From NCBI GenBank assembly GCA_947494975.1, contig CANLXA010000005.1, forward strand, positions 186,001 to 250,000: 64,000 nt of DNA, given 5' to 3'. The notes below the pieces were generated by a model. It made no database searches, had not been told where the DNA came from, and saw nothing but the letters and a program-made list of their open reading frames with translations. Below are positions 26,263 to 34,589 of the stretch, one piece after another. Made by a program: the position numbers and the translations under genes. The first letter of the stretch is position 1. Every line of letters begins with the position of its first letter. This DNA comes from an uncultured Roseicyclus sp. GTDB lineage: Bacteria > Pseudomonadota > Alphaproteobacteria > Rhodobacterales > Rhodobacteraceae.

Positions 26263-26846
26263 AGTAAACTCATCAGGTTGCTGTGGCGGTTGGTGAAATC
26301 GGCGCGGACCTCCGCCGGAGGGCGGAGGTGGAGGGTGAGGCCGTCGATGATGGCGGGATCGGGCGCCCCGAAGAACTTGTTGGCCTCCGCATCGGTGAAC
26401 CCGGCCAGTTGCGTGGCCTCCAGCCAGGCGGAAATCTTGTCGGCCCGTTTGATCGCGGCCTTCACGGTTTTGGGCAGCGTCGCGGGCAGGCCGAAACGCA
26501 GGTGGATCGCCGCCGTCAGACGATCGTCAAGCGCGCCATAGCCGGAGCCGACCGCGGCCTTGACCGGCGAAATCATATCTCCGATCACATATTCCGGCGC
26601 ATCATGCAGCAAGGCCGCCAGCCGCCATTTCACCGGCGCATTGGGCGCAAGGCGGCTGTGAATATCCGTTACCAGGATCGAGTGTTCGGCAACGGAATAG
26701 GCGTATTCGCCCTTAGTCTGCCCATTCCAGCGGGCCACGAAGGCCAGGCCGTGGGCGATATCTTCGATCTCGATATCCATTGGCGTCGGATCCAGCAGGT
26801 CGAGCCTGCGCCCCGACAACATCCTTTGCCATGCCCGTGCCGCCAT
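26259..26846 (-). CDS. HD-domain hydrolase, YfbR-like
   Basis: A 195-residue HD phosphohydrolase. The metal ligands are in SVAEHSILV, LLHDAPEYVIGD and IKRADKI, the pattern of YfbR-type 5'-nucleotidases that act on deoxynucleoside monophosphates. A QRMLSGRRLDLLDP start segment is common in this group. ATG 26846 is chosen because GGAGGGG lies just upstream. It is coupled to the following GNAT gene. The nucleotidase activity is inferred from the family. Confidence 0.85.
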   Translation of the reverse strand: MAARAWQRMLSGRRLDLLDPTPMDIEIEDIAHGLAFVARWNGQTKGEYAYSVAEHSILVTDIHSRLAPNAPVKWRLAALLHDAPEYVIGDMISPVKAAVGSGYGALDDRLTAAIHLRFGLPATLPKTVKAAIKRADKISAWLEATQLAGFTDAEANKFFGAPDPAIIDGLTLHLRPPAEVRADFTNRHSNLMSLL

Positions 26847-27055
26847 CGGCCCCTCCTGTCTGCACCGCCCAATCAATGCCGTGGGACCATCCGAGCCGCA
26901 AGCGGGGTCAGGATTCCCCGACTACCGCAGGCCCCGCCCATGCCGTAATCTCGAACCTATTCAGACCTTCGGGTTCGGGGGCATTTCTCATCGCTCCGGC
27001 CCGCATCGCCCCGTATTCTCGGGGCGCCCCATTTCCCAACCCCGCGAGGTCCGCC

Positions 27056-28108
27056 ATGCCACGCACCATCCCCCTTGCGGTTTTGACCGCGTCCTGCCTG
27101 TTTGCCCAAACCCTCTCGCCCGCGCCCGCGCGCGCCGACGGCCCGAATTGCACCGATGATATCTGCGCGCGTTGGGCCGAACCCACCGGCACGGTGTGCC
27201 GCATCGCCGGGACCAGCGTCATCAACGGCGGCAACCGCCTCGAAGGGCAGTTCCGGATCACGCGGGATCTCCTGGATATCGGAACGACCTTCGACCGCGA
27301 GCGGCCCGATGGATGTTTCACCGCACGGCGTCCCTATGCGCTTCAGGGCTTCGTGCTGTTCATGGGCAACCACTCGGTGGACCGGCTGCGGGTGGAACAA
27401 AGCCCTGGCCAATATGTAGGCGCGATCCGTGACGGCGATGGGCGCGATCTGGCCTCGGGCGTGATCTGGGCGACGCCGCTGCCCCGGACCACGCCCATCC
27501 GCATCGCGGAATTCGACAATTGCGCCTTTTCCTGCCGCTTCGATCTGTCCAGCGCGTCCGACACCCCGCTGCCGCAGGGCACCCCGGTGATCCTGGGGTT
27601 CAACCTGAACCGGGATGGCGGCGATGGCGGGCATCTACGCGAAATGATGATCGATGTCGGCCCAGGCCCGACGCTTGAGGTGCGCTATGGCGAGCCGGAC
27701 TGGAGCTTTTCGGGCCGCGTGCAGATCGGCTGGATCGACGAGAGTATCCTGGCAGCCGCAGACCAGGAGGCATCCTTCGATTATCGCGGCCATGATGGAG
27801 AGGAGCGGCCGACACCACCGGGCCGCATTCATCCCGACCTTCTGGCGCAGGCCGCATTCCCGCAATTCGACCATGCCCTTCAGGCCTTTCACATGCGGTT
27901 CGGCAATGGCGGCCATTTCCTGGGCTATATCGGGATCGAACGCGATGGCGACGTTTACGAGGCCTGGGCGCAGGATGAGCAGCCCGACGCGGACTTTCGC
28001 TTCCCGGACGATCCGTTCGCCATGTCGGCGCGCTACGCCGTGATCCGGCCCTTCGTGGAGGCCATCGACGGCGCCGCGGATTTCGGTCGGGTCATGGTGA
28101 TGGAGTGA
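27056..28108 (+). CDS. Secreted protein of unknown function
   Basis: A 350-residue protein with a clear signal peptide (residues 1-27, cleavage likely after SPAPARA). The mature part has four early cysteines (NCTDDIC, GTVC, DGC) and later CAFSC, consistent with disulphides in the periplasm or outside. The middle residues (ALQGFVLFMGNHSVDRLRV) and the C-terminal third are mixed alpha/beta with no motif I can name. It is divergent from the HD/GNAT pair and appears to be a single-gene unit. Confidence 0.75.
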   Translation: MPRTIPLAVLTASCLFAQTLSPAPARADGPNCTDDICARWAEPTGTVCRIAGTSVINGGNRLEGQFRITRDLLDIGTTFDRERPDGCFTARRPYALQGFVLFMGNHSVDRLRVEQSPGQYVGAIRDGDGRDLASGVIWATPLPRTTPIRIAEFDNCAFSCRFDLSSASDTPLPQGTPVILGFNLNRDGGDGGHLREMMIDVGPGPTLEVRYGEPDWSFSGRVQIGWIDESILAAADQEASFDYRGHDGEERPTPPGRIHPDLLAQAAFPQFDHALQAFHMRFGNGGHFLGYIGIERDGDVYEAWAQDEQPDADFRFPDDPFAMSARYAVIRPFVEAIDGAADFGRVMVME

Positions 28109-28194
28109 GGTCCGCGCAAAAGTTCTAGGACAAGTCGGATCGCTCGGGTTAGCGTTCCCGCGCATTGACGCATTGAACGGAGGACCTTTTTTTC

Positions 28195-28332
28195 ATGACC
28201 GATAGAAAAGACAGCGAAGGCACCGGCCCCGGCCAGACGCCCACCACAACCCCGCCCGGCGGCGGCGGTGGCCCCAAGGGCCCGAATACCGGCACCGGGC
28301 CGGACAGCGGCAAGGGCAGCGGCGGCAAGTAA
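28195..28332 (+). CDS. Gly/Pro/Lys-rich microprotein, 45 residues
   Basis: A 45-residue reading frame starting at ATG 28195, preceded by GGAGGACC. The first nine residues are charged (MTDRKDSEG); the rest is almost only Gly, Pro, Thr and Lys with a run of five glycines, ending GKGSGGK. There is no hydrophobic segment and no fold is expected. A terminator at 28362-28393 closes the unit. The strong ribosome site and own terminator argue it is expressed; the simple composition leaves open that it is only low-complexity sequence. Confidence 0.5.
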   Translation: MTDRKDSEGTGPGQTPTTTPPGGGGGPKGPNTGTGPDSGKGSGGK

Positions 28333-28361
28333 CGCACCACACATTTCGCATGCAGGTTTTG

Positions 28362-28393
28362 CGGGCCGTCCCCACCACCGGGCGGCCCGTTTT
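28362..28393 (+). terminator. Rho-independent terminator before ahcY
   Basis: A 7-bp GC stem (CGGGCCG at 28362-28368 with 28383-28389), a 14-nt loop and four Ts, 30 bp after the microprotein stop. Confidence 0.72.
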
Positions 28394-28497
28394 CAGTTGG
28401 ATAGCGCTTGCAAGGTGCAGCGCATTGCCCGTCTGCGGGATGGCTGGTATGGGACCGCCAAACACTCATCCGAATATGCGCCCCAGGAGGCAGAGAC

Positions 28498-29880
28498 ATG
28501 GACGACTACATCGTCAAGGATATCGCGTTGGCCGAGTTCGGCCGCAAGGAACTGGATATCGCCGAAACCGAGATGCCGGGCCTGATGGCCCTGCGCGAAG
28601 AATACGGCACTGAGAAGCCCCTGAAAGGGGCGCGGATCGTGGGCTCCTTGCACATGACGATCCAGACGGCGGTTCTGATCGAGACGCTGGTGGATCTTGG
28701 CGCGGATGTGCGTTGGGCGTCGTGCAACATCTTCTCCACCCAAGACCACGCGGCGGCGGCAATCGCCAAGGCAGGCATCCCGGTCTTCGCCGTGAAGGGC
28801 CAATCGCTGGAAGAGCATTGGGACTACCTCGACCGCAGCTTCATGTTCCCCGATGGGCCGAACCTGATCCTCGACGATGGCGGCGATGCGACGCTCTACA
28901 TTCTGTTCGGCGCGCGGATGGAAGCGGGCGAGGATGTGATCCCTGTGCCGCAATCCGAAGAAGAAACGGTGATCAAGGCGCAGATCCAGAAGCGCATGGA
29001 AGCCAGCCCCGGTTGGTTCACCAAGATGCGCGATCAGATCGTCGGTGTGTCGGAAGAGACGACAACGGGTGTGCACCGCCTTTACGATCTGCAGAAGAAT
29101 GGCCAGCTGCCGTTCCCTGCGATCAACGTGAATGACTCAGTGACCAAGTCGAAATTCGACAACAAGTACGGCTGCAAGGAATCGCTGGTCGACGGTATCC
29201 GCCGCGCCACGGACACGATGATGGCGGGCAAGGTCGCCGTTGTGATGGGCTACGGTGATGTGGGCAAAGGTTCTGCCGCGTCGCTACGCGGTGCCGGCGC
29301 GCGCGTGAAGGTGACCGAGGCAGACCCGATCTGCGCGCTGCAGGCGGCCATGGACGGGTTTGAGGTTGTGCTGCTCGAAGAGAACCTCGACGCCGACATC
29401 TTCATCACCACGACCGGCAACAAGGACGTGATCCGCATCGAGCATATGCGCGAGATGAAGGACATGGCGATCGTCGGCAATATCGGCCATTTCGACAATG
29501 AGATTCAGGTGGCCGCGCTCAAGAACCACAAATGGACCAATATCAAGGAACAGGTGGACATGATCGAGATGCCTTCGGGCAATCGTCTGATCCTGCTGTC
29601 GGAAGGCCGCTTGCTGAACCTCGGCAATGCCACCGGCCACCCGTCCTTCGTGATGTCCGCGTCGTTCACCAATCAAGTTCTGGCGCAGATGGAGCTGTGG
29701 CTGCGCGGCGATGAGTACAAGAACGAAGTCTACATCCTGCCCAAGAAGCTCGACGAGAAAGTCGCGCGTCTGCACCTGGCGAAAATCGGCGTGAAACTGA
29801 CGCAACTGGACAAGGAGCAGGCCGACTACATTGGCGTGCCCCAGGACGGCCCGTTCAAGCCGGAACATTACCGCTACTGA
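28498..29880 (+). CDS. ahcY: Adenosylhomocysteinase
   Basis: A 460-residue S-adenosylhomocysteine hydrolase, regenerating homocysteine and adenosine and relieving methyltransferase inhibition. Conserved motifs: [39 protein letters not shown], the NAD site [15 protein letters not shown] and C-terminal [17 protein letters not shown] precedes ATG 28498. The leader between 28394 and 28497 contains a small CCCG-TCTG-CGGG hairpin (about 28428-28440), but I do not see a convincing SAH riboswitch core. Two lower-GC genes follow directly, one of them methyltransferase-like. Confidence 0.97.
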   Translation: MDDYIVKDIALAEFGRKELDIAETEMPGLMALREEYGTEKPLKGARIVGSLHMTIQTAVLIETLVDLGADVRWASCNIFSTQDHAAAAIAKAGIPVFAVKGQSLEEHWDYLDRSFMFPDGPNLILDDGGDATLYILFGARMEAGEDVIPVPQSEEETVIKAQIQKRMEASPGWFTKMRDQIVGVSEETTTGVHRLYDLQKNGQLPFPAINVNDSVTKSKFDNKYGCKESLVDGIRRATDTMMAGKVAVVMGYGDVGKGSAASLRGAGARVKVTEADPICALQAAMDGFEVVLLEENLDADIFITTTGNKDVIRIEHMREMKDMAIVGNIGHFDNEIQVAALKNHKWTNIKEQVDMIEMPSGNRLILLSEGRLLNLGNATGHPSFVMSASFTNQVLAQMELWLRGDEYKNEVYILPKKLDEKVARLHLAKIGVKLTQLDKEQADYIGVPQDGPFKPEHYRY

Positions 29881-29895
29881 ACGCGGAAGAAGACT

Positions 29896-30837
29896 ATGGG
29901 TCGGCCCCTGACACTTTGCTTTCTACGAAAGCTGGAGCCGCCCGAATCCGGCAGTCATTTGATGCGCGTCAAGCAATTGGCGCGCATTATGTCTGTCCAC
30001 TGCAGCGATGATCTGCGGGTCATCTCGCGGCCAGTGGCGACGCACAACCGCGTATTGCGCGCGCTCCTTCTGGCCGCCTTGCCGGGAGACGTCGTGTTCA
30101 TGGTTCCCAAACAAGTGCTTTGGTATTGGACAGAAGAAGACTTCGCAAAACTTCAGGCCAAATCCCGAGCCGTTATTGTTGACTACGTCGACAGCAACAT
30201 CGACGCGATGTTCGCGACGGGCATTGATGTTCACCTTTCGACATCGTTTGCCGGCGAAGCCGGGCTGCGCGCCTGGATCGAGAAGATTGGCGCAAAAGGC
30301 GAAGCCCGCACGTTGTTGCATAACGTCGATGAACGTCTGCTTCGGCAACCGCCGAAACGGAGCGCCGACACGCTGGATTTGTTGTACGTCGGCAGTCAGC
30401 GTTCTACGGTATTGCCAGCTTCTGTGCGGGAGAGACTCACCGTATTGGACGGCGGAACACCTGAAGAGTTCGCCCAGGCGCAAACAGCATTGGCGGAGGC
30501 AAATGCTCATTACTGCATCCGACCAGATCCCGGCGAGACTATGAGTCGCAAGTTCAAACCCTTCACCAAAGGATTCACGGCGGCATGGTGCGGCGCGCCC
30601 ATGTTGGTAAACCGATCCGTTGATGACGCGGAAACGCTGCTTGGGTCTGACTATCCATTCATGATAGACACCCCGTCCGAGGCAGATATCTCAGGCGGGA
30701 TTTCCCGGATGGAATATGCTGTGGGCGGACCGGAATGGGCCGATGCGTTGGACAGGGGCGAAGCAATGGCAGATCGAGTAAGCCCGAAACGTCTGGCGCT
30801 CGATCTGGAAACGATCATTCGAGAGGTTGCTGCCTGA
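29896..30837 (+). CDS. Glycosyltransferase-like protein of unknown specificity
   Basis: A 313-residue protein that looks like a divergent GT-B glycosyltransferase. An N-terminal GSHLMRVKQLARIMS segment resembles a nucleotide-sugar enzyme opening. The C-terminal half has KFKPFTKGFTAAWCGAPMLVNR, where GT-B enzymes bind the donor, then LLGSDYPFMI. Only 15 bp separate it from ahcY and a 1-bp gap (TGAtATG) joins it to the next gene. Codon usage and GC are visibly lower than in ahcY. I cannot name the family or substrate; surface polysaccharide modification is a guess. Confidence 0.6.
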   Translation: MGRPLTLCFLRKLEPPESGSHLMRVKQLARIMSVHCSDDLRVISRPVATHNRVLRALLLAALPGDVVFMVPKQVLWYWTEEDFAKLQAKSRAVIVDYVDSNIDAMFATGIDVHLSTSFAGEAGLRAWIEKIGAKGEARTLLHNVDERLLRQPPKRSADTLDLLYVGSQRSTVLPASVRERLTVLDGGTPEEFAQAQTALAEANAHYCIRPDPGETMSRKFKPFTKGFTAAWCGAPMLVNRSVDDAETLLGSDYPFMIDTPSEADISGGISRMEYAVGGPEWADALDRGEAMADRVSPKRLALDLETIIREVAA

Positions 30838-30838
30838 T

Positions 30839-31582
30839 ATGGCTCTATTCAAAAAACGCCAACTCAAGCGAGATAAAATGCTCTTGGCCGAAGGCTTTCC
30901 ACAGGCCTCAAAACCAAGTTATCGCACGATCCTGACCGCGCTGGAATCGAAGTTGAATGTCGAATGGTATCTTGAAATCGGATCCCGGACCGGGACGTCC
31001 CTGGCCGATCGAAAGTGCAATTTTCTAGCCGTAGATCCAGATTTCTTGCTGGATGGGGCTGTATTCAACAAATCTGCTGCTCAGTTTTTCTTCCAAGAGG
31101 AAAGCGATACGTTTTTCGAGCGTGGTTTCATGGCGGCCAATTCAATCGTACCGGAATTGGCATTTGTGGATGGAATGCACTTGATCGAATACGTCCTGCG
31201 CGACTTCCGAAATGCGGAATCGGCCATGGCGACCGACGGCGTTATAGCGCTCCACGACGTGCTGCCCTTCAACACCCGAATGACAACCCGAGATCTGAGC
31301 GCTCTTGATACAATTGATGCCTGGACGGGTGATGTGTGGAAGATCATCCCGATACTGCAACGATGGCGCCCTGACCTGGAAATCGACGTCATCGGCGCTT
31401 GGAAAACGGGCCTGCTGGTTGTGCGCAATCTTGATCCGCAGAACCGGACACTTTTCGACAAAGAAGACGAGATCCTTGGTGAGTTTCAGGAGTTGGACCT
31501 TGCGGACTTTGGCGTGAAGAACTTCTTTGACTCGTTCGAGTTGTTGGACTCTGCCGCCTATGTACGTGGACTTGAGACGTAG
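30839..31582 (+). CDS. Class I methyltransferase-like protein
   Basis: A 247-residue protein resembling the Methyltransf_24 group of SAM-dependent methyltransferases. VEWYLEIGSRTGTSL matches motif I (glycine loop), NFLAVDPDFL motif II, LAFVDGMHLIEYVLRDF the central acidic motif, and GVIALHDVLPFN a later strand. The DG-H and HDV residues suggest a metal-assisted enzyme. It is coupled to the glycosyltransferase-like gene and is also low in GC. Together they may modify a surface glycan; the acceptor is unknown. Confidence 0.65.
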   Translation: MALFKKRQLKRDKMLLAEGFPQASKPSYRTILTALESKLNVEWYLEIGSRTGTSLADRKCNFLAVDPDFLLDGAVFNKSAAQFFFQEESDTFFERGFMAANSIVPELAFVDGMHLIEYVLRDFRNAESAMATDGVIALHDVLPFNTRMTTRDLSALDTIDAWTGDVWKIIPILQRWRPDLEIDVIGAWKTGLLVVRNLDPQNRTLFDKEDEILGEFQELDLADFGVKNFFDSFELLDSAAYVRGLET

Positions 31583-31647
31583 GCGGGCGTGGATTTATCC
31601 TCTGGAGACGACGGCCGAGCGACGCTTCTTCAATCAGGACGGATGAT

Positions 31648-31869
31648 ATGACCGACACAGTCGGCTTCTCCTGGATGAAAGATGGCACGCGTGAGGATGA
31701 CCAGATGCTGGAGCGGTTGGAGAAGCCGTTTCTGCAACTGGCTGCGGACCGCGTGGTGGAGGCGTTGCGGCGGAAGGAGTATATCACGCTGGAGGGCTGC
31801 AAGGGCCATCGGCAGGTGCAGGCCTGCTGCGGGCCACGCGGGGCTGGCGTGCTGCCTGACGGGTGCTGA
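31648..31869 (+). pseudogene. Decayed duplicate of the HD oxygenase-like gene at 33987
   Basis: The first about 50 codons are close to those of the intact HD-domain gene at 33987-34589: shared MKDGTRED, MLERLEKPFLQL and ITLEG, with high base identity. After codon about 51 the frame is lost. In another frame LLRATRGWRAA still echoes the intact SATRAERDGA, so a small indel caused the break. Everything beyond, including all metal ligands, is missing. It is a truncated gene copy, not a functional protein. Confidence 0.8.
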
Positions 31870-31952
31870 ACGGGCTGTCGCCACGTCATGTCTTGGGCGG
31901 TAACTTCCTCGGGAACCGCATGCAGTTCTTCGACGTTGATTCCTCTTATGCC

Positions 31953-31969
31953 TATAACATATTGTTATA
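31953..31969. promoter_or_regulatory. AT-rich 17-bp inverted repeat upstream of the PRC-barrel gene
   Basis: TATAACA and TGTTATA form perfect 7-bp arms around a 3-bp TAT spacer, in an AT-rich island in otherwise GC-rich DNA, about 100 bp before ATG 32066. The first arm also fits a -10 box. It could be an operator overlapping the promoter. Confidence 0.45.
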
Positions 31970-32065
31970 CATCAATTTTCTTTCCTCCGCGCGGAACCAA
32001 GCCCTTTCGGCGACGTTGTTTCCAAGTAGCCGGACCCGACCGGCACAGTTCAGGAGGACCATCTC

Positions 32066-32641
32066 ATGACTATCAAGACCACCATGCTGAGCACCGTTGC
32101 CGCCATCGCCCTTTCGATGCCCGCAATTGCGCAATCCACGGACACGGACACCGAAGCCGAGGTTGAAACGCCGGTCATCGAAGCCGACGTTGATGCCGAG
32201 ACGGAAACCGACGCTGACGCCGATGCAGAGGCTGATGCCGAAGTGGAGGTGGATGCGGAAGCTGATACGGACACCGATCTTGCCACCGGTGAGCTGATGG
32301 AAGAGCGCGACGTGCGCGACACCAGCGTATTCGCTGGAATGAGTGTCGGCGACATCGTCGGCATGGACGTGCATTCCACCGCAGGTGAGGGCGAGAACGA
32401 TGTGGGCGAGATCGACTACATCATCCAAGCCGCAGACGGATATGAGGCCGTGATCGGCATTGGCGGTTTCCTGGGCCTGGGTGAATACACCGTTGCCCTG
32501 CCGCTGGGGGCCTTCTCCATCAATCCGGAGGACGAAAACCAGCTGCTGCTGGATGGCTTCACCGAGGAAGAGCTGGAAGCGATGCCCGAGATCGACGAAA
32601 GCGAACTTGAGGCGCTGCCCGACGATCATGTGATCGGGTAA
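32066..32641 (+). CDS. Secreted acidic PRC-barrel domain protein
   Basis: A 191-residue exported protein. A signal peptide (residues 1-22, ending AIAQ) is followed by a highly acidic Asp/Glu/Ala/Thr low-complexity stretch (about 23-75) in which DAD/EAD/DTD units recur. A PRC-barrel-like domain (about 88-155; FAGMSVGDIVGMDV, VGEIDYIIQ, ALPLGAFSI) follows, then a Glu-rich tail (EELEAMPEIDE). The acidic stretch may bind cations or suit a saline periplasm. AGGAGG precedes ATG 32066. A strong terminator at 32696-32732 ends this single-gene unit. Confidence 0.82.
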   Translation: MTIKTTMLSTVAAIALSMPAIAQSTDTDTEAEVETPVIEADVDAETETDADADAEADAEVEVDAEADTDTDLATGELMEERDVRDTSVFAGMSVGDIVGMDVHSTAGEGENDVGEIDYIIQAADGYEAVIGIGGFLGLGEYTVALPLGAFSINPEDENQLLLDGFTEEELEAMPEIDESELEALPDDHVIG

Positions 32642-33126
32642 GACCTGACCACAGGCGCGGCCGACACGGCCCGCGACCTGCCGAACACGACTAGAACCGT
32701 CCGCGCGCCTTGGGCCGCGGGCGGTTTTTTTTGCTCGCTGGGGGAGGGCTCGGTGGAGGCAAGATCTCTTGCTGGGGCGGGTCATCCAGATGGGAGCGAA
32801 CCCCGGGATGAAAAAACGCGGCGCCGCGTCGTGCGGCGATCACTGACGCATCGGGATCACCCGAAACGCCCGGAAAATTGCGCGTATCCGAACCTGACAT
32901 CCTGCACCCTTGTGGGGGTGGTCTCGGGACGTCTGGCAGAGACCGTCATCGTGAACATGCAAGCCGGATGTAACGCGGCCCGCACGGGTTAACCGCCGGA
33001 AGGTATCCTGTGGTCGGGTTTCAAATCTGTTAACGGAACCGAGAAAATGCGACGTGGTCCGCGTCGATTTTGCGACAGACCGCGGCGGGGGCAACTTGAG
33101 AGGCTGACCGCCAGGGAGGATGTCGG
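32642..33126. other. Intergenic region upstream of the PhyH gene
   Basis: 485 bp. It starts with the terminator of the PRC-barrel gene (32696-32732). The remainder contains only short frames of atypical composition on both strands, which I do not accept as genes. AGGGAGGA lies just before the ATG at 33127. No repeat or tRNA was seen. Confidence 0.5.
32696..32732 (+). terminator. Rho-independent terminator of the PRC-barrel gene
   Basis: A 10-bp stem (32696-32705 with 32716-32725, one G-T wobble), a 10-nt loop and a run of eight Ts. Confidence 0.88.
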
Positions 33127-33990
33127 ATGGCCGGTTTGGATCAGGCGCAGATCGCGCAATACAGGGCGGAGGGTGTCGTGCACCCGGTCCGCGTGATGGA
33201 CGCCGCCGCCGCGTGGACGCTGCGCCAGCGGGTCGAGGAACTGGAAGCGGCCCAAAAGAACGGTGCCGGTGGCCACGATCTGGCACAGTTTTTCCGGGTG
33301 AACGGGCAGCTGGTGATCCCCCTTCTGGTCGAAATTGCGCGGAGTCCCGCGATCCTCGACGCGGCCGAAAGCCTTTTGGGGCCGAACCTTCTGGTCTGGT
33401 CGGTGGAATTGTTCATCAAGGAGCCGGGCGACGGTACCATCGTGAGCTGGCACCAGGACCTCACCTATTGGGGGATGGGTGAGACCGATGAAGAGGTCAC
33501 GGCCTGGCTGGCGCTGAGCGATGTGTCGGTGGAGGCGGGCTGCATGCGGTTCATTCCGGGCAGTCACATGGGCGGGATCGTGGCCCATGAGGATACATTC
33601 AGCGACAGCAATCTGCTGAGCCGGGGTCAGGAGATCGGCGGCGTGGATGAGAGCAAGGCCGTGCCCGGGCCCCTGCGACCGGGGGAGATGTCGCTGCATC
33701 ACGGGCGGTGCTTCCATGCCTCCGCCCCCAACAGGTCGGACGACCGGCGCATCGGCTGCGCGATCCGCTATGTCACGCCGGATGTGCGACAGGGCCTTGC
33801 GCGGGATTACGCGATGCTGGTGCGCGGGCAGGACGCGATGCAGGGTTGGATCAATGTCGCCGGGCCGCGCGGGTTGTTCGACCCACGCGATCTGGCGCTG
33901 TATGACGAGGTGCTGGCCGCGCAATCCGCAACGCTGGCCGCGGGCGCGGAGGGAAGCGTTGCAATGTACCAGACAGGGGCCAAGCCATGA
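33127..33990 (+). CDS. Phytanoyl-CoA dioxygenase (PhyH) family Fe(II)/2-oxoglutarate oxygenase
   Basis: A 287-residue oxygenase of the PhyH family, which hydroxylates an unactivated carbon using 2-oxoglutarate and O2. The iron ligands are H109 and D111 in SWHQDLTYWG and a distal histidine, probably H197, in CFHASAPNRSDD. R208 in DRRIGCAIRY is the likely 2-oxoglutarate anchor. The gene overlaps the following HD gene by 4 bp (ATGA), so the two products are made together. PhnY and TmpA belong to the same superfamily and are each paired with an HD-type oxygenase; this suggests hydroxylation of a phosphonate or similar substrate here. Substrate unknown. Confidence 0.88.
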   Translation: MAGLDQAQIAQYRAEGVVHPVRVMDAAAAWTLRQRVEELEAAQKNGAGGHDLAQFFRVNGQLVIPLLVEIARSPAILDAAESLLGPNLLVWSVELFIKEPGDGTIVSWHQDLTYWGMGETDEEVTAWLALSDVSVEAGCMRFIPGSHMGGIVAHEDTFSDSNLLSRGQEIGGVDESKAVPGPLRPGEMSLHHGRCFHASAPNRSDDRRIGCAIRYVTPDVRQGLARDYAMLVRGQDAMQGWINVAGPRGLFDPRDLALYDEVLAAQSATLAAGAEGSVAMYQTGAKP

Positions 33991-34589
33991 GCAAGACGGT
34001 CAGCTTCACCCAGATGAAAGATGGCACGCGGGAGGATTACGAGATGCTGGAGAGGCTGGAGAAGCCGTTTCTGCAACTGACGGCGGAGCGGGTGCTGGAG
34101 GAGTTGCGGCGGCAGGAGCATATCACGCTGGAGGGTTACAAGGTCACGCGGCTGGAACACGCCCTGCAATCGGCCACGCGGGCGGAGCGGGACGGGGCGG
34201 ATAGCGACTGGATCGTTGCGGCCCTTCTGCATGATATCGGGGATGGCCTCGCGCCGCAGAACCATGACCGGATGTCGGCCGAAGTGATCCGTCCCTTCGT
34301 GCGCTGGGATGTGGCCTGGGTGGTGGAGCATCACGGGATTTTCCAGATGCTCTATTACGGGCATCACTACAATTGGGATCGCAATGCGCGCGACCGCTAC
34401 CGCGATCATCCCTGCTTCGATAGCTGCGCCACGTTCTGCGAGCGCTGGGATCAATCCAGTTTCGATCCGGAATATGACAGCCAGCCGCTTGGTCATTTCG
34501 AGCCGATGGTCCGCGACGTCTTTGCGCGAAAGGCCTATGCCGCCGATGTTGTGCGGGAGGGCTATGTCTCACCCATGGTCGCCGCCTGA
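33987..34589 (+). CDS. HD-domain protein with complete di-iron oxygenase ligand set (PhnZ/TmpB-like)
   Basis: A 200-residue HD protein. Six metal ligands can be placed: H58 (RLEHAL), H82-D83 (LLHDIGD), H93 (QNHDRM), H115 or H116 (VEHHG) and D155 (RWDQS). This matches PhnZ and myo-inositol oxygenase, mixed-valence di-iron oxygenases, better than mononuclear HD phosphatases. The stretch LEHALQSATRAERDGAD-x9-LLHDIG follows PhnZ closely. An N-terminal extension of about 45 residues (MKDGTREDYEML) is not in PhnZ, and PhnZ's substrate Glu position appears as Tyr51. It is coupled to the PhyH gene upstream. Oxygenase function is inferred; a binuclear phosphohydrolase is the alternative. Confidence 0.82.
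   Translation: MSKTVSFTQMKDGTREDYEMLERLEKPFLQLTAERVLEELRRQEHITLEGYKVTRLEHALQSATRAERDGADSDWIVAALLHDIGDGLAPQNHDRMSAEVIRPFVRWDVAWVVEHHGIFQMLYYGHHYNWDRNARDRYRDHPCFDSCATFCERWDQSSFDPEYDSQPLGHFEPMVRDVFARKAYAADVVREGYVSPMVAA

Noticed and set aside
28394-28497. Possible SAH riboswitch upstream of ahcY
   Set aside because: The position is right and a small hairpin exists, but I could not match the conserved SAH riboswitch core. A covariance-model search would be decisive.
32691-32900. 69-codon minus-strand frame ending over a terminator
   Set aside because: It overlaps the strong terminator of the PRC-barrel gene, has no clear ribosome site and a skewed Pro/Arg composition. It cannot be excluded but is not supported.
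32753-32992. 79-codon plus-strand frame
   Set aside because: Arg-rich composition, no ribosome site and no domain; treated as chance in GC-rich DNA.
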